Made by a program: the position numbers and the translations under genes. Of a stretch of 64,000 bases of DNA, positions 18,823-27,907 are shown in pieces. The stretch is from Oceanobacter sp. 1_MG-2023 (GTDB lineage: Bacteria > Pseudomonadota > Gammaproteobacteria > Pseudomonadales > Oceanobacteraceae), in the NCBI RefSeq assembly GCF_030689025.1, contig NZ_JAUYWA010000004.1, forward strand, positions 1 through 64,000. Direction: 5' to 3'. Positions within the stretch are counted from its first letter, which is position 1, and each line of letters opens with the position of its first letter. The notes below the pieces were generated by a model. The model ran no database searches, was not told the DNA's origin, and saw only the letters and a program-made list of their open reading frames with translations.

Positions 18823-19591
18823 ACAGCTCCTGAAATTTGCCATCAGGTTAATGAGGAATTGACGCCAGGCTGGCAAGCACTGGGTCACTCTGAAAAGACT
18901 ACAAAGTGCTCAAAGTAAACCATTACCCATGCATGACTGCAAGCCGCCACAGAGGCCATTCTGGCGCATCATACACCATATCAGGCAACCGCAATTAACC
19001 CTTGCTACAAAGGCACCAATTCCAGACTTTTAGCGCCCTCGCGCACCATTAATGTGCAGCATATCAATTAATCCGCCAAAACCCGCCTCATAGAGAAACA
19101 CCCATGCTGCAAGATAGGGCCAGATTTATTAACCAGCCGGATCTGAAGGTAATCTTTTGAACCCGTGAGCATCCGTCAACACCGCCCAGAAACACAGCGA
19201 GCTGTTGCCCCTATGGCTCAGGGCAGAGCAGTCTTCACACCATCATTTCATACAGCAGGCCTGGTCTTTGTCAGCTCAGACTATCGTCACAGACTTATTT
19301 TTTGACAGACGTTTATTATTTGATCAGTCTCAATATCCTTGATATGGGCAGTCTTCTCCTACAAGAGAGATTAGTGAATTATCAGCACGAATAATCAATA
19401 ACAGCACGATCTGATAAAAACACGGTACCAATAAACAATGGCAAGAAATGGCCAATCCATATCAATAACTTTTCCTGATAATCTTTCCGCAATCTCATTC
19501 TGTTTAATTCTGAACAGATCATGGCAGGCCATTAAAATAACAAGCCGCCAATAGCAAAAACATAATAACAACCAGAGCGCTATACATCTTT
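18823..19591. other. Long intergenic region, no gene seen
   Basis: About 770 bases without a supported gene, AT-richer than the surroundings, between the start of the ATP-grasp cluster and the end of the V-ATPase operon (both minus strand). It must contain the promoter of the ATP-grasp cluster. I see no RNA gene or terminator with confidence. Confidence 0.5.
18914..18942 (-). promoter_or_regulatory. Weak promoter candidate for the ATP-grasp cluster
   Basis: On the minus strand TTGCAG (18942-18937) and TTTACT (18919-18914) are 17 bases apart, about 92 bases before the ATG at 18822. Both hexamers are imperfect. Confidence 0.25.
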
Positions 19592-19771
19592 ATGCGCATT
19601 AGCCCAGCAAAACAGACCGGTTATTCTCCGCTCTGGGGCGTATTTCAAACAGAGGGTGCCGGGGGCTACCGAATGATCTCGACTCGGCGTCCCGACTTTT
19701 GGCTTGACCCGTCAGGCCTGCAAGTCGGCTTCGTGATTCGAAACCATCCAATAGCCCGGAGTAAGGATTAA
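19592..19771 (+). pseudogene. Short ORF or gene remnant carrying the second copy of the repeat
   Basis: A 59-codon frame reading MRISPAKQTGYSPLW at its start, containing RRPDFW and then LDPSGLQVGFVIRNHP, and ending at TAA 19769-19771. The open frame extends back to 19541 without a start codon and has no ribosome binding site. It overlaps the last bases of the V-ATPase A gene on the opposite strand. The same C-terminal peptide ends the partial frame at the left window edge. I do not recognise the family; a remnant of a repeated gene is the simplest reading. Confidence 0.35.
19703..19749 (+). repeat. Direct repeat, copy 2 (47 bp, perfect)
   Basis: Identical to 2-48. The two copies are 19.7 kb apart in direct orientation and keep the same reading frame. 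Weaker similarity runs on to about 19771. Confidence 0.9.
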
Positions 19772-21663
19772 ACAGGTGCCCCCAACAGGTCAGTTATCGT
19801 CTCCAGCAAACGATTGTATTCACCAGAGCCGTCCACGGCGTAGTTGAGGTTCTTGAACAGGCCGGTCAGGCGTGTGTAGAAAGTGCGTACCGCAGCTTTC
19901 CTTTGTGAGTCGGAATCCGCATCCATCTGCGGCTGATGAGCCGCTACGGCTTCCATCAATTCAAACAACCGTTGCTGACGATCCATCGGCACCGACACAT
20001 CCACATCATCGAAGGCATCCTGCTGCAAATACACCATATCCAGCAGCAGCGCTTTCTGTTGCACGATAAAGTCGTCCAGCGTTACCCCCTCTTCACCAGT
20101 CACCTGCATCATGCGGCTGACTTCATCACCTCGTACCAGCAGTTCCGACAACACTTCGACCCGCCGCGTCCAACCCGGGGATAAATGGGTATCAAACCAG
20201 GGCTGTAACTGTTTAAGGTAACGCGACCAGGAAATCAACGGGTCAACCGCGGGATAAAAGCGCCGATAAGCCCGATCCGCAGACAGCCCCAGAAAGGTTT
20301 TGACCGTCCCCAGCGTGGATTGGGTCACTGGCTCTTCAAAGTTACCACCAGCCGGTGAGACGGTCCCTACCATGGTAAAGGTACCTTCAACGCCATCGGT
20401 ACGACGAATCACCCCAGCGCGCTCATAAATATTGCGAATCGAAGAGTCCAGATAAGCCGGAAAGGCTTCCTCACCTGGAATTTCTTCCAGCCGGCCGGAA
20501 GTTTCCCGCATTGCCTGGGCCCAGCGCGACGTCGAATCGGCGATCAGCAAGACGTCATAACCCATGCTCTGGTAATACTCCGCCAGAGTGATACCCATAT
20601 AAATAGAGGCTTCCCGGGCAGCCACCGGCATCGATGAGGTATTGCAGAGAATAATGGTTCTATCCATCAGGCTGCCGCCGGTTTTGGGGTCCGTCATACC
20701 GGGAAATTCCTGAATGGTTTCAACCACCTCACCGGCCCGCTCACCACAAGCCACCACGATCACAATATCCACATCGGAGTAGCGGGAAATCAGCCCTTGC
20801 AGCACGGTCTTCCCTGCGCCAAATGGCCCAGGAATACAACCAGTACCACCTTTGGCCAGGGGGAAAAAGGTATCTACCAGACGAATGGTGGTCGACAACG
20901 GCTGGCTCGGATAGAGACGTTCCGCCTCTCCCAGCGCCATCAATCGACGAGAAATCGGCAGTCGAATCGGCCAGCGCTGACTCAGGGTCAGGTTACGACT
21001 GCGATGCGGGTCAGCCACTCCTTCAGCCGACAGTGGCGTCAGGCGGGCAACCGGATCGGCAACACTGAAGCTGCCCTCCAGAATCCAATCCAGCTGCCAT
21101 TCTCCTGGCCAGTCAAACGGCACCATAATCTTGTGCTCAAACCGTCCTTCTGCCACCACGCCGGCAATATCACTCGCCCGGACTTTCTCGCCTTCCTTGA
21201 TCAGCGGCTTGAAGGACCAGCGTCGAGCCTGATCCAGACCGCGAATATCCACACCCCGCGGCAAAAAAGTGCCGTAGTTGGCCGCCAGTTGCTCCAGCGG
21301 GTTTTGCAAGCCGTCGTAGACCATACCCAGCAGACCTGGACCCAGTTCAGCCGACAACAGTTCTCCGGTTTGTAGTACCGGATCACCGATACCAACACCC
21401 CGGGTGCTTTCGTAAACTTGCGCGTCGGCCCGGCGGCCATGAATCCTCAGGACTTCGGCTTTCAGCCATTCCTGTCTGCCATCTGCGGTCAGGCGGCCGG
21501 GCAAGACAAACACCACTTCATTTTTGGACAATGGCCGATAGTCTCCAGACCCGGCGACGGTTTCGATGCTTTCTATTGTCACCAGATCATCCTGTACTGC
21601 GACAATACGTGCTGTTGCTTGCTGACCTGAGTCCGCCTTTTCTGCGGCTGTCTCCATCGTCAT
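19768..21663 (-). CDS. atpA: V-type (A/V) ATPase catalytic subunit A
   Basis: 631 aa. The Walker A motif is GPFGAGKT at residues 279-286, followed by the GER region (ACGERAGEVVETIQEFP) and DSTSRWAQAMRE. The long non-homologous insert before the P-loop, typical of V/A-type A subunits and absent from F-type beta, is present. It hydrolyses or makes ATP in the head of a rotary ion pump at the inner membrane. The ATG overlaps the TGA of the DUF2764 gene. It is the last gene of the operon, whereas in the usual bacterial order A directly precedes B. Confidence 0.96.
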   Translation of the reverse strand: MTMETAAEKADSGQQATARIVAVQDDLVTIESIETVAGSGDYRPLSKNEVVFVLPGRLTADGRQEWLKAEVLRIHGRRADAQVYESTRGVGIGDPVLQTGELLSAELGPGLLGMVYDGLQNPLEQLAANYGTFLPRGVDIRGLDQARRWSFKPLIKEGEKVRASDIAGVVAEGRFEHKIMVPFDWPGEWQLDWILEGSFSVADPVARLTPLSAEGVADPHRSRNLTLSQRWPIRLPISRRLMALGEAERLYPSQPLSTTIRLVDTFFPLAKGGTGCIPGPFGAGKTVLQGLISRYSDVDIVIVVACGERAGEVVETIQEFPGMTDPKTGGSLMDRTIILCNTSSMPVAAREASIYMGITLAEYYQSMGYDVLLIADSTSRWAQAMRETSGRLEEIPGEEAFPAYLDSSIRNIYERAGVIRRTDGVEGTFTMVGTVSPAGGNFEEPVTQSTLGTVKTFLGLSADRAYRRFYPAVDPLISWSRYLKQLQPWFDTHLSPGWTRRVEVLSELLVRGDEVSRMMQVTGEEGVTLDDFIVQQKALLLDMVYLQQDAFDDVDVSVPMDRQQRLFELMEAVAAHQPQMDADSDSQRKAAVRTFYTRLTGLFKNLNYAVDGSGEYNRLLETITDLLGAPV

Positions 21664-22442
21664 AACGGTGCTCCACTGGCCATGGTCGATGATTGGGTAA
21701 AGTTGCTACTGGCTTTGGGGTCAAGAGGGCCTGGCTCAACGGCTGTTACCGCAGCAATGTCCACCGCCACCCAGTCACTGAAACGGGCCTGGGCCTGGGT
21801 AGCGTCATAACCGATACGACGATCCAGCATGTCCCATTTGAGGACATACGCCACGACAGCCACCAGACTGTTGTCTCCAGGCAACAGGTAGCGCCCGGTC
21901 AGGATCCAGTTATGCTGCAATAACATCTGCTCCAGCTCCCAGGGTTGATGAGAGCGGATACAGGTCAGCGCTTGTGGCAACCAGGGCTGGGCGACCTCCA
22001 GTCGGAACGTTGGCTCATGCCAGTACTGCTCTATGGTCTGACGATAACGACTCACACTCCAAAGGCCGGATGGCGGTGGATCGTTGTCCTGCTGATACTC
22101 CCGTCGCCACAGTGCGGCAACCAGCGTCCGGACATCCAGCCGCTGCTGAATCAACGCCAGCAGAGCCGTTGCTTCGGCCCTCGGGCGGGTATCGTCATGC
22201 CGCAACGTCTCAAGCAGTTTTCGTTGCCGCAATACCAGTTGCTGGTTATCGCTGGTAATGGGAAGTTCACGCCATTGCAGCAAGGATTCAATACGTGCCA
22301 GCAGGTCAGCATCCGGCTGACTTAACAGTCGCAATCGGCGCTCCAGTTTCAAGCGGGAAAGCGGTGTCTGATGGCGGCTTCCCCAGCGCTCATGGGCCGG
22401 TAAACTCGACATCAACAGGGTGTAGCGATCACGCCAGTCCAT
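21660..22442 (-). CDS. DUF2764-like protein of the V-ATPase operon (probable stalk component)
   Basis: 260 aa, helical. It begins MDWRDRYTLLMSSLPAHERW, followed by PLSRLKLERRLRLL, the opening pattern of the DUF2764 proteins that sit between subunits E and A in chlamydial and spirochaetal V-ATPase operons. That position and its persistence suggest it fills the place of subunit C, the socket linking the central stalk to the ring, but this is inference. No typical subunit C or F gene occurs in the operon. GGGG precedes the ATG; its TGA overlaps the ATG of atpA. Confidence 0.7.
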   Translation of the reverse strand: MDWRDRYTLLMSSLPAHERWGSRHQTPLSRLKLERRLRLLSQPDADLLARIESLLQWRELPITSDNQQLVLRQRKLLETLRHDDTRPRAEATALLALIQQRLDVRTLVAALWRREYQQDNDPPPSGLWSVSRYRQTIEQYWHEPTFRLEVAQPWLPQALTCIRSHQPWELEQMLLQHNWILTGRYLLPGDNSLVAVVAYVLKWDMLDRRIGYDATQAQARFSDWVAVDIAAVTAVEPGPLDPKASSNFTQSSTMASGAPL

Positions 22443-22470
22443 TCAGACCCCTAGTGCAAACAACCAACAA

Positions 22471-23160
22471 CTAACGAATAATGCCATCAAGAATAGCGCG
22501 AAATCTGGGTTGTAAATAACCCAATAACAACCCGGCAATGGCCCGGTCACTGAGATCCACTTCAATTTTCTCGTCACGCAGTACCAGCGTAATACCATGG
22601 TGATCAGCCGAACCGGCGGCCAGGGTCACACCATCACGCAGCATGTCGATCTGTAACGCAAAAGCCAGATCGGCCAGCGGCCCTTGCATGGCGGACTCCG
22701 GTGATCGCCGAATATCATCCAGCGCCAGTATCTGCGGTGGTAACAGCAGATCCAGCTCACTCTCGGCGGGTAATTCGGCCTGCTCCAGTAGCCGTCCTGC
22801 GGCGGCCCGTATCAGCTTGGCCAGCAGTTGCGGCTGATCCAGTTGCTGGCGCACCAGGCGCGAAACATCCGCTGAAAAACGCTGCTCCAGCATGGATTTC
22901 ATATCCAGAACCAGATCCCGAAAGGCGATTTGCATGGCTTCACTGGCGGCCTGCTGCTCACGACGGGCGTCTTCTTTCGCCTCGGCAATCAGCTTGTCGG
23001 CTTGTTGGCGAGCATCAGCCAACAAGGCCGCGGCCTGTTGGCGGGCATCGGCCAGAATTGCCTCGGCTTCTGTTTCCCCCGCCTCAACGCCATCCTGACG
23101 CAAACGGCTAACCAGCTCGTCAATCCCGGCGGAAACGACGTCACTGCCTGATTGTTTCAT
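22471..23160 (-). CDS. atpE: V-type ATPase peripheral-stalk subunit E
   Basis: 229 aa. An N-terminal coiled coil (about 25-85) contains a tandem LADARQQA repeat, followed by a globular C-terminal domain (about 100-229) that would bind the catalytic head. This is the standard layout of V/A-type subunit E. AGGAGG lies eight bases before the ATG. It follows the K gene after a 57-base gap, the only gap over 30 bases inside the operon. Confidence 0.85.
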   Translation of the reverse strand: MKQSGSDVVSAGIDELVSRLRQDGVEAGETEAEAILADARQQAAALLADARQQADKLIAEAKEDARREQQAASEAMQIAFRDLVLDMKSMLEQRFSADVSRLVRQQLDQPQLLAKLIRAAAGRLLEQAELPAESELDLLLPPQILALDDIRRSPESAMQGPLADLAFALQIDMLRDGVTLAAGSADHHGITLVLRDEKIEVDLSDRAIAGLLLGYLQPRFRAILDGIIR

Positions 23161-23182
23161 CCAATTCCTCCTGCGTTTACCC

Positions 23183-23204
23183 GTTTATCAAACAACAGAT
23201 AAAC
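23183..23204. other. Small stem-loop in the K-E gap of the V-ATPase operon
   Basis: Arms GTTTATC and GATAAAC with an eight-base loop, 14 bases past the stop of the K gene. It could slow RNA decay so that the multicopy K subunit is made in excess. It could also be chance, as the arms are short and AT-rich. Confidence 0.35.
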
Positions 23205-23217
23205 ATCCATCAGCCTG

Positions 23218-23676
23218 TTACTGAGCCGCCAGAGCAGGAATACCGCCCGACAGCACCAGCGCAAAAATAAAGACAAACACACCGAAACCTTCAACCACGG
23301 CCGCCGGAGCAATCGACATACCAAAAATCTCCGGCTTCTCTTTTGAAGCACTGATCGCAGCGGCACACGCTCGTCCTTGCCAGATCCCGGCGACCATCAA
23401 AGACAGCCCGGATAATAGTCCGATACCAAACAACCCGGCAGCGTTTTCAATACCGACCTCTCGTTGCAAGGTAAACAGCAAGACGATGCCATAAATCACA
23501 AACGACGACGGCAACACCGACAAACCGATAAAACGCCCATGGCCACTGTCTGTATCCAGCATGGCACCAATGGCAGCCTGACCAGCCAGACCACAGCCAA
23601 TCACACTGCCCATACAGCCCAGTGCAATGGGAGAAAACATTCCAATCCAGCCCAGGCTTATGACCAGCTCATTCAT
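23218..23676 (-). CDS. atpK: V-type ATPase membrane-ring (proteolipid) subunit K
   Basis: 152 aa, two fused hairpins (four membrane segments). The ion-carrying glutamate is Glu129 in APAAVVEGFGVF, in the second hairpin only. Compared from memory with the sodium-binding K subunit of Enterococcus hirae (Leu61, Thr64, Gln65, Gln110, Glu139), this protein keeps Leu55, Gln100 and Glu129 but has Ser58 and Phe59 in place of Thr and Gln. The ATG has AAGGAG at good distance and overlaps the end of the I gene by eight bases. Confidence 0.93.
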   Translation of the reverse strand: MNELVISLGWIGMFSPIALGCMGSVIGCGLAGQAAIGAMLDTDSGHGRFIGLSVLPSSFVIYGIVLLFTLQREVGIENAAGLFGIGLLSGLSLMVAGIWQGRACAAAISASKEKPEIFGMSIAPAAVVEGFGVFVFIFALVLSGGIPALAAQ

Positions 23677-25525
23677 CTTCCAACTCCTTTAATTGAAACG
23701 GCTGGAAAGCGTAACCTTCACCCGGCTCGCCCCAGTTGTAAAATTCAATAAAATTCAGCCTCAGGCCGTGTACAACACCACTCATCACTCCCAAAGCAAT
23801 ATTCACTACGTGCCCCAACAGCAAGATCAGCACCCCACCAAGCAAGGCCAGCCCACCTTCGGTAGCCATCACCTGTACTGCCAGCTGATTAAATGTCAGC
23901 GCCAGTGATACCGACGCCAGCCCCAACGCAAACAGGCGCATATAACTGAGCACATCGCCAAACAGCTGACTCAGGCCCGGCAACACCATCAACCCGCGCA
24001 ATAGCCGCTGTACGCCTCGTTGCAGCGGACTGGCAGAGGCTGATATCGGCCTGGCCCAGCCAGAACCCACCATAATGGCCAGCACCGCGACAACCGCCAA
24101 CACCACTACTGTGGCCGAAATACCAATAAAACCGGCCCAGCAGCCCAGTAGTACGACCCCGGCCCAGCCCGCCCGGCTAACCACAAACCAGTGTTCATGG
24201 CGGCGATGCCAGGCCAGGCTGGCATTCGCCAGCAGCAGATGCACAACCCCGGTCAGGATCGATACCTTCATCATGGTGTTGTAATCCTCGATATCCATGA
24301 CCACCAGACTGGTCAGCCAGTTATCGTCCGCCAGCTCCACCCCGAAGTACTCGCCCGCCATAACACCCCATACCAGCGCGGCCCCGACCAGAGACAAAAA
24401 CAGCTGGCGGAGACCGCGACCGGTTTCACTCTTACCCATCGCTTTCCAGCGCAACGCCAATAACCCGCCCAATGCCAGGGCATAACCAGCATCCGACAGA
24501 ATCATGGCAAAAAAGACCATAAACGACAGATACAGGTGCACGGAAGGATCCCAGGAACGGTAGGCCGGTAACTGGTAAAAACGGGTCAGCAACCCGCCAG
24601 CAGCAAAACCCGCCAGCGGCTTCAGCAAGGTAGGGGGAGATTCATCAGCGGCAGGGTCACTGGCAACAAAGGCAAAACCGGTTTCCCGAGCCAGGGTTGA
24701 TAACGCCGGCAAGGAAGATACCGGCACCCAGGCCAGCAGCGTAAACACCTGGCCATCCGAGGACAATCGATCCACCACCTGACGCCAGAGTGTGTGATTG
24801 TGCGTCCTTGCCTGATGACGTTTGAGCAACAACAGATAACGGGTTAATTCTTCCCGTCGCGATTGCAGAGAATCGAGCGATTGCTCAATGGTTTCCAACG
24901 CTTCGGTCAGCTGCTCCAGGGTACGTGAACCCAAATGTTCCCGGGGCACAGGCATGCAGGCCGATGGTGGTTCCGTTGCAGATAACAGGACAACATAAAG
25001 ATGGCGGCTGTCACGGCCGACCAGCTGCCAGGGGATGCCCCAATGAATATCATCCGGACTCTGGCTCTGGTCAGGAAGCCGGATTGCCGCTCCGGCCTTG
25101 TAGAGCCGATCCAGCCAGCTGCGCTTGTTCACAGGCAAGCAATAAAACCACAGCCGTACATGGTTAACCCACGCGTCGTCGGGGAAATGAAACTCACCCC
25201 AGGGCAGCATCCGCTGTATCCGGGCCTGGACTTCGTCACGCTGGTCTTCCAGTTGCCGCAGCTGGTGCTGTACGTCAATGGCTTCATTAACGACCGGTTG
25301 CAAATGAAAACCGGTAAATTTTTTTAACGGCCGCCGGCGACTTTCCCCTTGCTCCAGAAAACGGATCGCCTGATTCAAATGACGAACCCCTTCCGGCACT
25401 TCCTCGCCGCTCTCATGGCCATCAATCAGATGCAGCTGACCAAATGCCTGCAAACGGGCAATGACCGCTTCCTTGTCTTTTTCACGCCCGGCGATGGCCA
25501 CTTTTTTTAACGCGACGATTGTCAT
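23669..25525 (-). CDS. atpI: V-type ATPase subunit I (membrane stator)
   Basis: 618 aa. A soluble N-terminal half (1-310) with coiled coil is followed by a membrane half with about seven segments. The essential arginine of the ion path is Arg530 in VLSYMRLFALGLAS. The family's C-terminal SGVVHGLRLNFIEFYNW is present. It forms the ion half-channels against the K ring. The ATG overlaps the TGA of the D gene (ATGA) and its end overlaps the K start, indicating coupled translation. Confidence 0.95.
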   Translation of the reverse strand: MTIVALKKVAIAGREKDKEAVIARLQAFGQLHLIDGHESGEEVPEGVRHLNQAIRFLEQGESRRRPLKKFTGFHLQPVVNEAIDVQHQLRQLEDQRDEVQARIQRMLPWGEFHFPDDAWVNHVRLWFYCLPVNKRSWLDRLYKAGAAIRLPDQSQSPDDIHWGIPWQLVGRDSRHLYVVLLSATEPPSACMPVPREHLGSRTLEQLTEALETIEQSLDSLQSRREELTRYLLLLKRHQARTHNHTLWRQVVDRLSSDGQVFTLLAWVPVSSLPALSTLARETGFAFVASDPAADESPPTLLKPLAGFAAGGLLTRFYQLPAYRSWDPSVHLYLSFMVFFAMILSDAGYALALGGLLALRWKAMGKSETGRGLRQLFLSLVGAALVWGVMAGEYFGVELADDNWLTSLVVMDIEDYNTMMKVSILTGVVHLLLANASLAWHRRHEHWFVVSRAGWAGVVLLGCWAGFIGISATVVVLAVVAVLAIMVGSGWARPISASASPLQRGVQRLLRGLMVLPGLSQLFGDVLSYMRLFALGLASVSLALTFNQLAVQVMATEGGLALLGGVLILLLGHVVNIALGVMSGVVHGLRLNFIEFYNWGEPGEGYAFQPFQLKELEDE

Positions 25526-26127
25526 GATCCACCCGCAGCCTGACGTTTGTTTTTAGCTATTTTCGATGTCACTACCGACTCCCTGTCCTTGTCGTCCAGA
25601 TAGATACCAATACGGCGGATATTGGATCGGGTCTCGGGTATCAGTACCTTGTCGAACAGATTTACCCGCTGGGTCACCTTGCGCAGAGCCGCCGCCATCA
25701 CGCGGTGTTGCTGCTGCAACAACTGGTGTTTGACGTCCAGAGTCATGCCTTCCTGTAACCATTGTTGCAGAGGTGCAACCCAGTGCGGTTTTGCCATCAG
25801 GGGGATAATGGCCAGATCAAAGTCAATTGCCTCCAGCTCGTTGATCCAGACACCGACGATGTTACGTCGCCGCAGCTGTAAACTCCGCACGGTGCATAAT
25901 CCCTTTAAATCGATTGAGGTAACCGCCAGCATCGGCATCTGCTCGCCAATACGTTGTGCCAGTTGCTGCCGTTGCTGTACCAGCTCCTGCTGCTGCACTT
26001 CCACCTGTTTGATGGCTCCTTGCAGCTGCTGGCGTTTCATATCCAGTGCCGGTAAAAAGCGCTGGTAAGCCGCCAGCTTTTGCCGCTGGGCCGACAAGGT
26101 GGCCTTCGACAACAGCAAACGTGCCAT
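25522..26127 (-). CDS. atpD: V-type ATPase central-stalk subunit D
   Basis: 201 aa, long antiparallel coiled coil. The N-terminus ARLLLSKATLSAQRQKLAAY and the C-terminus LIPETRSNIRRIGIYLDDKDRE match the conserved ends of V/A-type subunit D, which turns inside the A/B head. The start directly follows the stop of the B gene. Confidence 0.9.
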   Translation of the reverse strand: MARLLLSKATLSAQRQKLAAYQRFLPALDMKRQQLQGAIKQVEVQQQELVQQRQQLAQRIGEQMPMLAVTSIDLKGLCTVRSLQLRRRNIVGVWINELEAIDFDLAIIPLMAKPHWVAPLQQWLQEGMTLDVKHQLLQQQHRVMAAALRKVTQRVNLFDKVLIPETRSNIRRIGIYLDDKDRESVVTSKIAKNKRQAAGGS

Positions 26128-26128
26128 A

Positions 26129-27496
26129 TCAGACCGTCTCCAGGCTGCCCGCCATCTCGGTCGGGTAATACTTGTCGATCAGTTCGGGCTTCATCAGCAA
26201 TTGCTCGGCACGGAAACATTGCGCCATCAGCTGCCACCCCTTGTCCAGCGCCTGTTCCAGCGGCATCGACACATCCAGAGACATAAAATGCTGACGGAAC
26301 AGTTGCCCGTATTGCAGTAGCTGCTGATCGTAATCACTGAGATCAAAGGCCATGGCCTGTTTCTGTTCGGCTTCGACGGCGCCGGAGTAAAGCCGGATCA
26401 TGGTATTCATCACCTGGCTGTGGTCTTCCCTGGTTTGTTTGCCGATCACCAGCTGTTTCAGGCGCGACAAGGAACCAAACGGATCCAGCTGGCCATCGTG
26501 CAAATAGAATTGTCCTTCGGTGATATAACCTGTGTTATCCGGTACCGGGTGACTGACGTCGTTGCCAGGCATGGTTGTAACCGCAAGAATCGTGACCGAT
26601 CCACCCTTGGCATAATCACAGGCTTTTTCGTAGCGACGGGCCAGCTGTGAGTACAGATCCCCCATATAGCCACGGTTCGAGGGGACCCGCTCATTGGCGA
26701 TACCGATTTCTTTCAGGGCATCGGCGTAGGCGGTCATATCGGTCAGCAGCACCAATACCCGTTTGCCTTCTTCCACCGCAAAACGTTCCGCTACAGCCAG
26801 CGCCATATCCGGCACCAACAAGCGTTCGACGATCGAATCCGAGGCCTGGTTAACAAACATAACGGTACGGGCAAAAGAACCCTGATCTTCAAAGGTCTGG
26901 CGGAATGAATAAAAGTCGTCAAACCCCAACCCCATACCACCAAACACGATAATGTCGGCGTCGGCCTGCGTACCAATACGGCCAAGAAAGGCGTTGTATG
27001 GTTCTCCAGAAACGGAAAAAACAGGAATTTTTTGACTCTCGACCAGGCAATTAAACAGGTCGATCATGGGAACACCCGTACGAATCATGCGGGATGCCAG
27101 CACCCGTCGCATCGGGTTGACGGTTGGTCCGCCGATCTCGACCTGGCTGTCAAAATCGAGCGCCGGGCCATGATCCATCGGCTTGCCGCGACCATCAAAG
27201 ATACGCCCGAGAATATTGGCGGAGTAAGTCACCTGCATCGGATGACCCAGGAATTGCACACTGGCATCGGTCGCCAGCCCTTTGGTGCCATCAAACACCT
27301 GCATCGAGACTTGCTCATCGCGGATGTCGATCACTTGCGCCAGACGGCGGGTGGTGCCATCCCCACTGACCAGTACGGCCAGGTCATCCAGCCGCACCCG
27401 GGTTGATTTACCTGATTCAGGGGTTGCAACGCGCAACCGCACCAGATCCCCCACAATCGCAACAATCGAACGATAGGACGTACTGTCTGAACCCAT
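26129..27496 (-). CDS. atpB: V-type ATPase non-catalytic subunit B
   Basis: 455 aa from the ATG at 27496, which has AGGAGG six bases upstream; a TTG two codons earlier is the alternative. It has the V/A-type B layout without a Walker A motif (SVSGEPYNAFLGRIGTQA in its place), and conserved LTDMTAYADALKEI and RGYMGDLYSQLARRYE. First gene of the operon here, while in the common bacterial order it is the fourth. A 480-base upstream region with an FNR/ANR-like box probably holds the promoter. Confidence 0.95.
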   Translation of the reverse strand: MGSDSTSYRSIVAIVGDLVRLRVATPESGKSTRVRLDDLAVLVSGDGTTRRLAQVIDIRDEQVSMQVFDGTKGLATDASVQFLGHPMQVTYSANILGRIFDGRGKPMDHGPALDFDSQVEIGGPTVNPMRRVLASRMIRTGVPMIDLFNCLVESQKIPVFSVSGEPYNAFLGRIGTQADADIIVFGGMGLGFDDFYSFRQTFEDQGSFARTVMFVNQASDSIVERLLVPDMALAVAERFAVEEGKRVLVLLTDMTAYADALKEIGIANERVPSNRGYMGDLYSQLARRYEKACDYAKGGSVTILAVTTMPGNDVSHPVPDNTGYITEGQFYLHDGQLDPFGSLSRLKQLVIGKQTREDHSQVMNTMIRLYSGAVEAEQKQAMAFDLSDYDQQLLQYGQLFRQHFMSLDVSMPLEQALDKGWQLMAQCFRAEQLLMKPELIDKYYPTEMAGSLETV

Positions 27497-27804
27497 TTCC
27501 AACCTCCTGAACCCTGCCCACCAAGGGGCGGGTATGTATTACCAACAGATATAGTTGTCACCAGGACAATATCTCTGGGGACATCATCATGACGGGCCTG
27601 AAACACATCACCTTGACCCCGCTCAGGATTAAACTGCTTTCACGGAAGTGTCACGGTATTTCATGCGGTAATACGGTACGTCACCCGCACCAGAGAGTCG
27701 CCCGACCCTGGCTGGCTATATCACAAGGCAGCCGTCACTTCGTCGCGGTACCACTGCGACGAGGTTCAACATATTGCGCCATATGACTGCGATTTTTGAC
27801 GATC

Positions 27805-27832
27805 ATTACAATCTCAAGGTGATATAAATCAA
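27805..27832 (-). promoter_or_regulatory. FNR/ANR-like box overlapping a promoter candidate for the V-ATPase operon
   Basis: Minus strand 27832-27819 reads TTGATTTATATCAC, nine of ten matches to the FNR/ANR consensus TTGAT-N4-ATCAA. The same bases supply a -35 hexamer TTGATT (27832-27827), 16 bases from TGTAAT (27810-27805). A site overlapping the -35 region would suit repression, or activation from another start. Confidence 0.4.
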
Positions 27833-27907
27833 CAAAATGTCACTTTCCCTGCCAATGGCATTTTCCCTATCCCAACACCGGTAAAGAGCACTTCACTCAA
27901 CTCGCCC

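Noticed and set aside
2-19749. Direct repeats as attachment sites of an integrated element spanning 19.7 kb
   Set aside because: The interval holds housekeeping genes such as metG and menA and no integrase or other mobility gene, so excision is not plausible.
27589-27786. 65-codon plus-strand frame in the V-ATPase leader region
   Set aside because: Composition and lack of a ribosome site suggest chance; the region is better read as regulatory.
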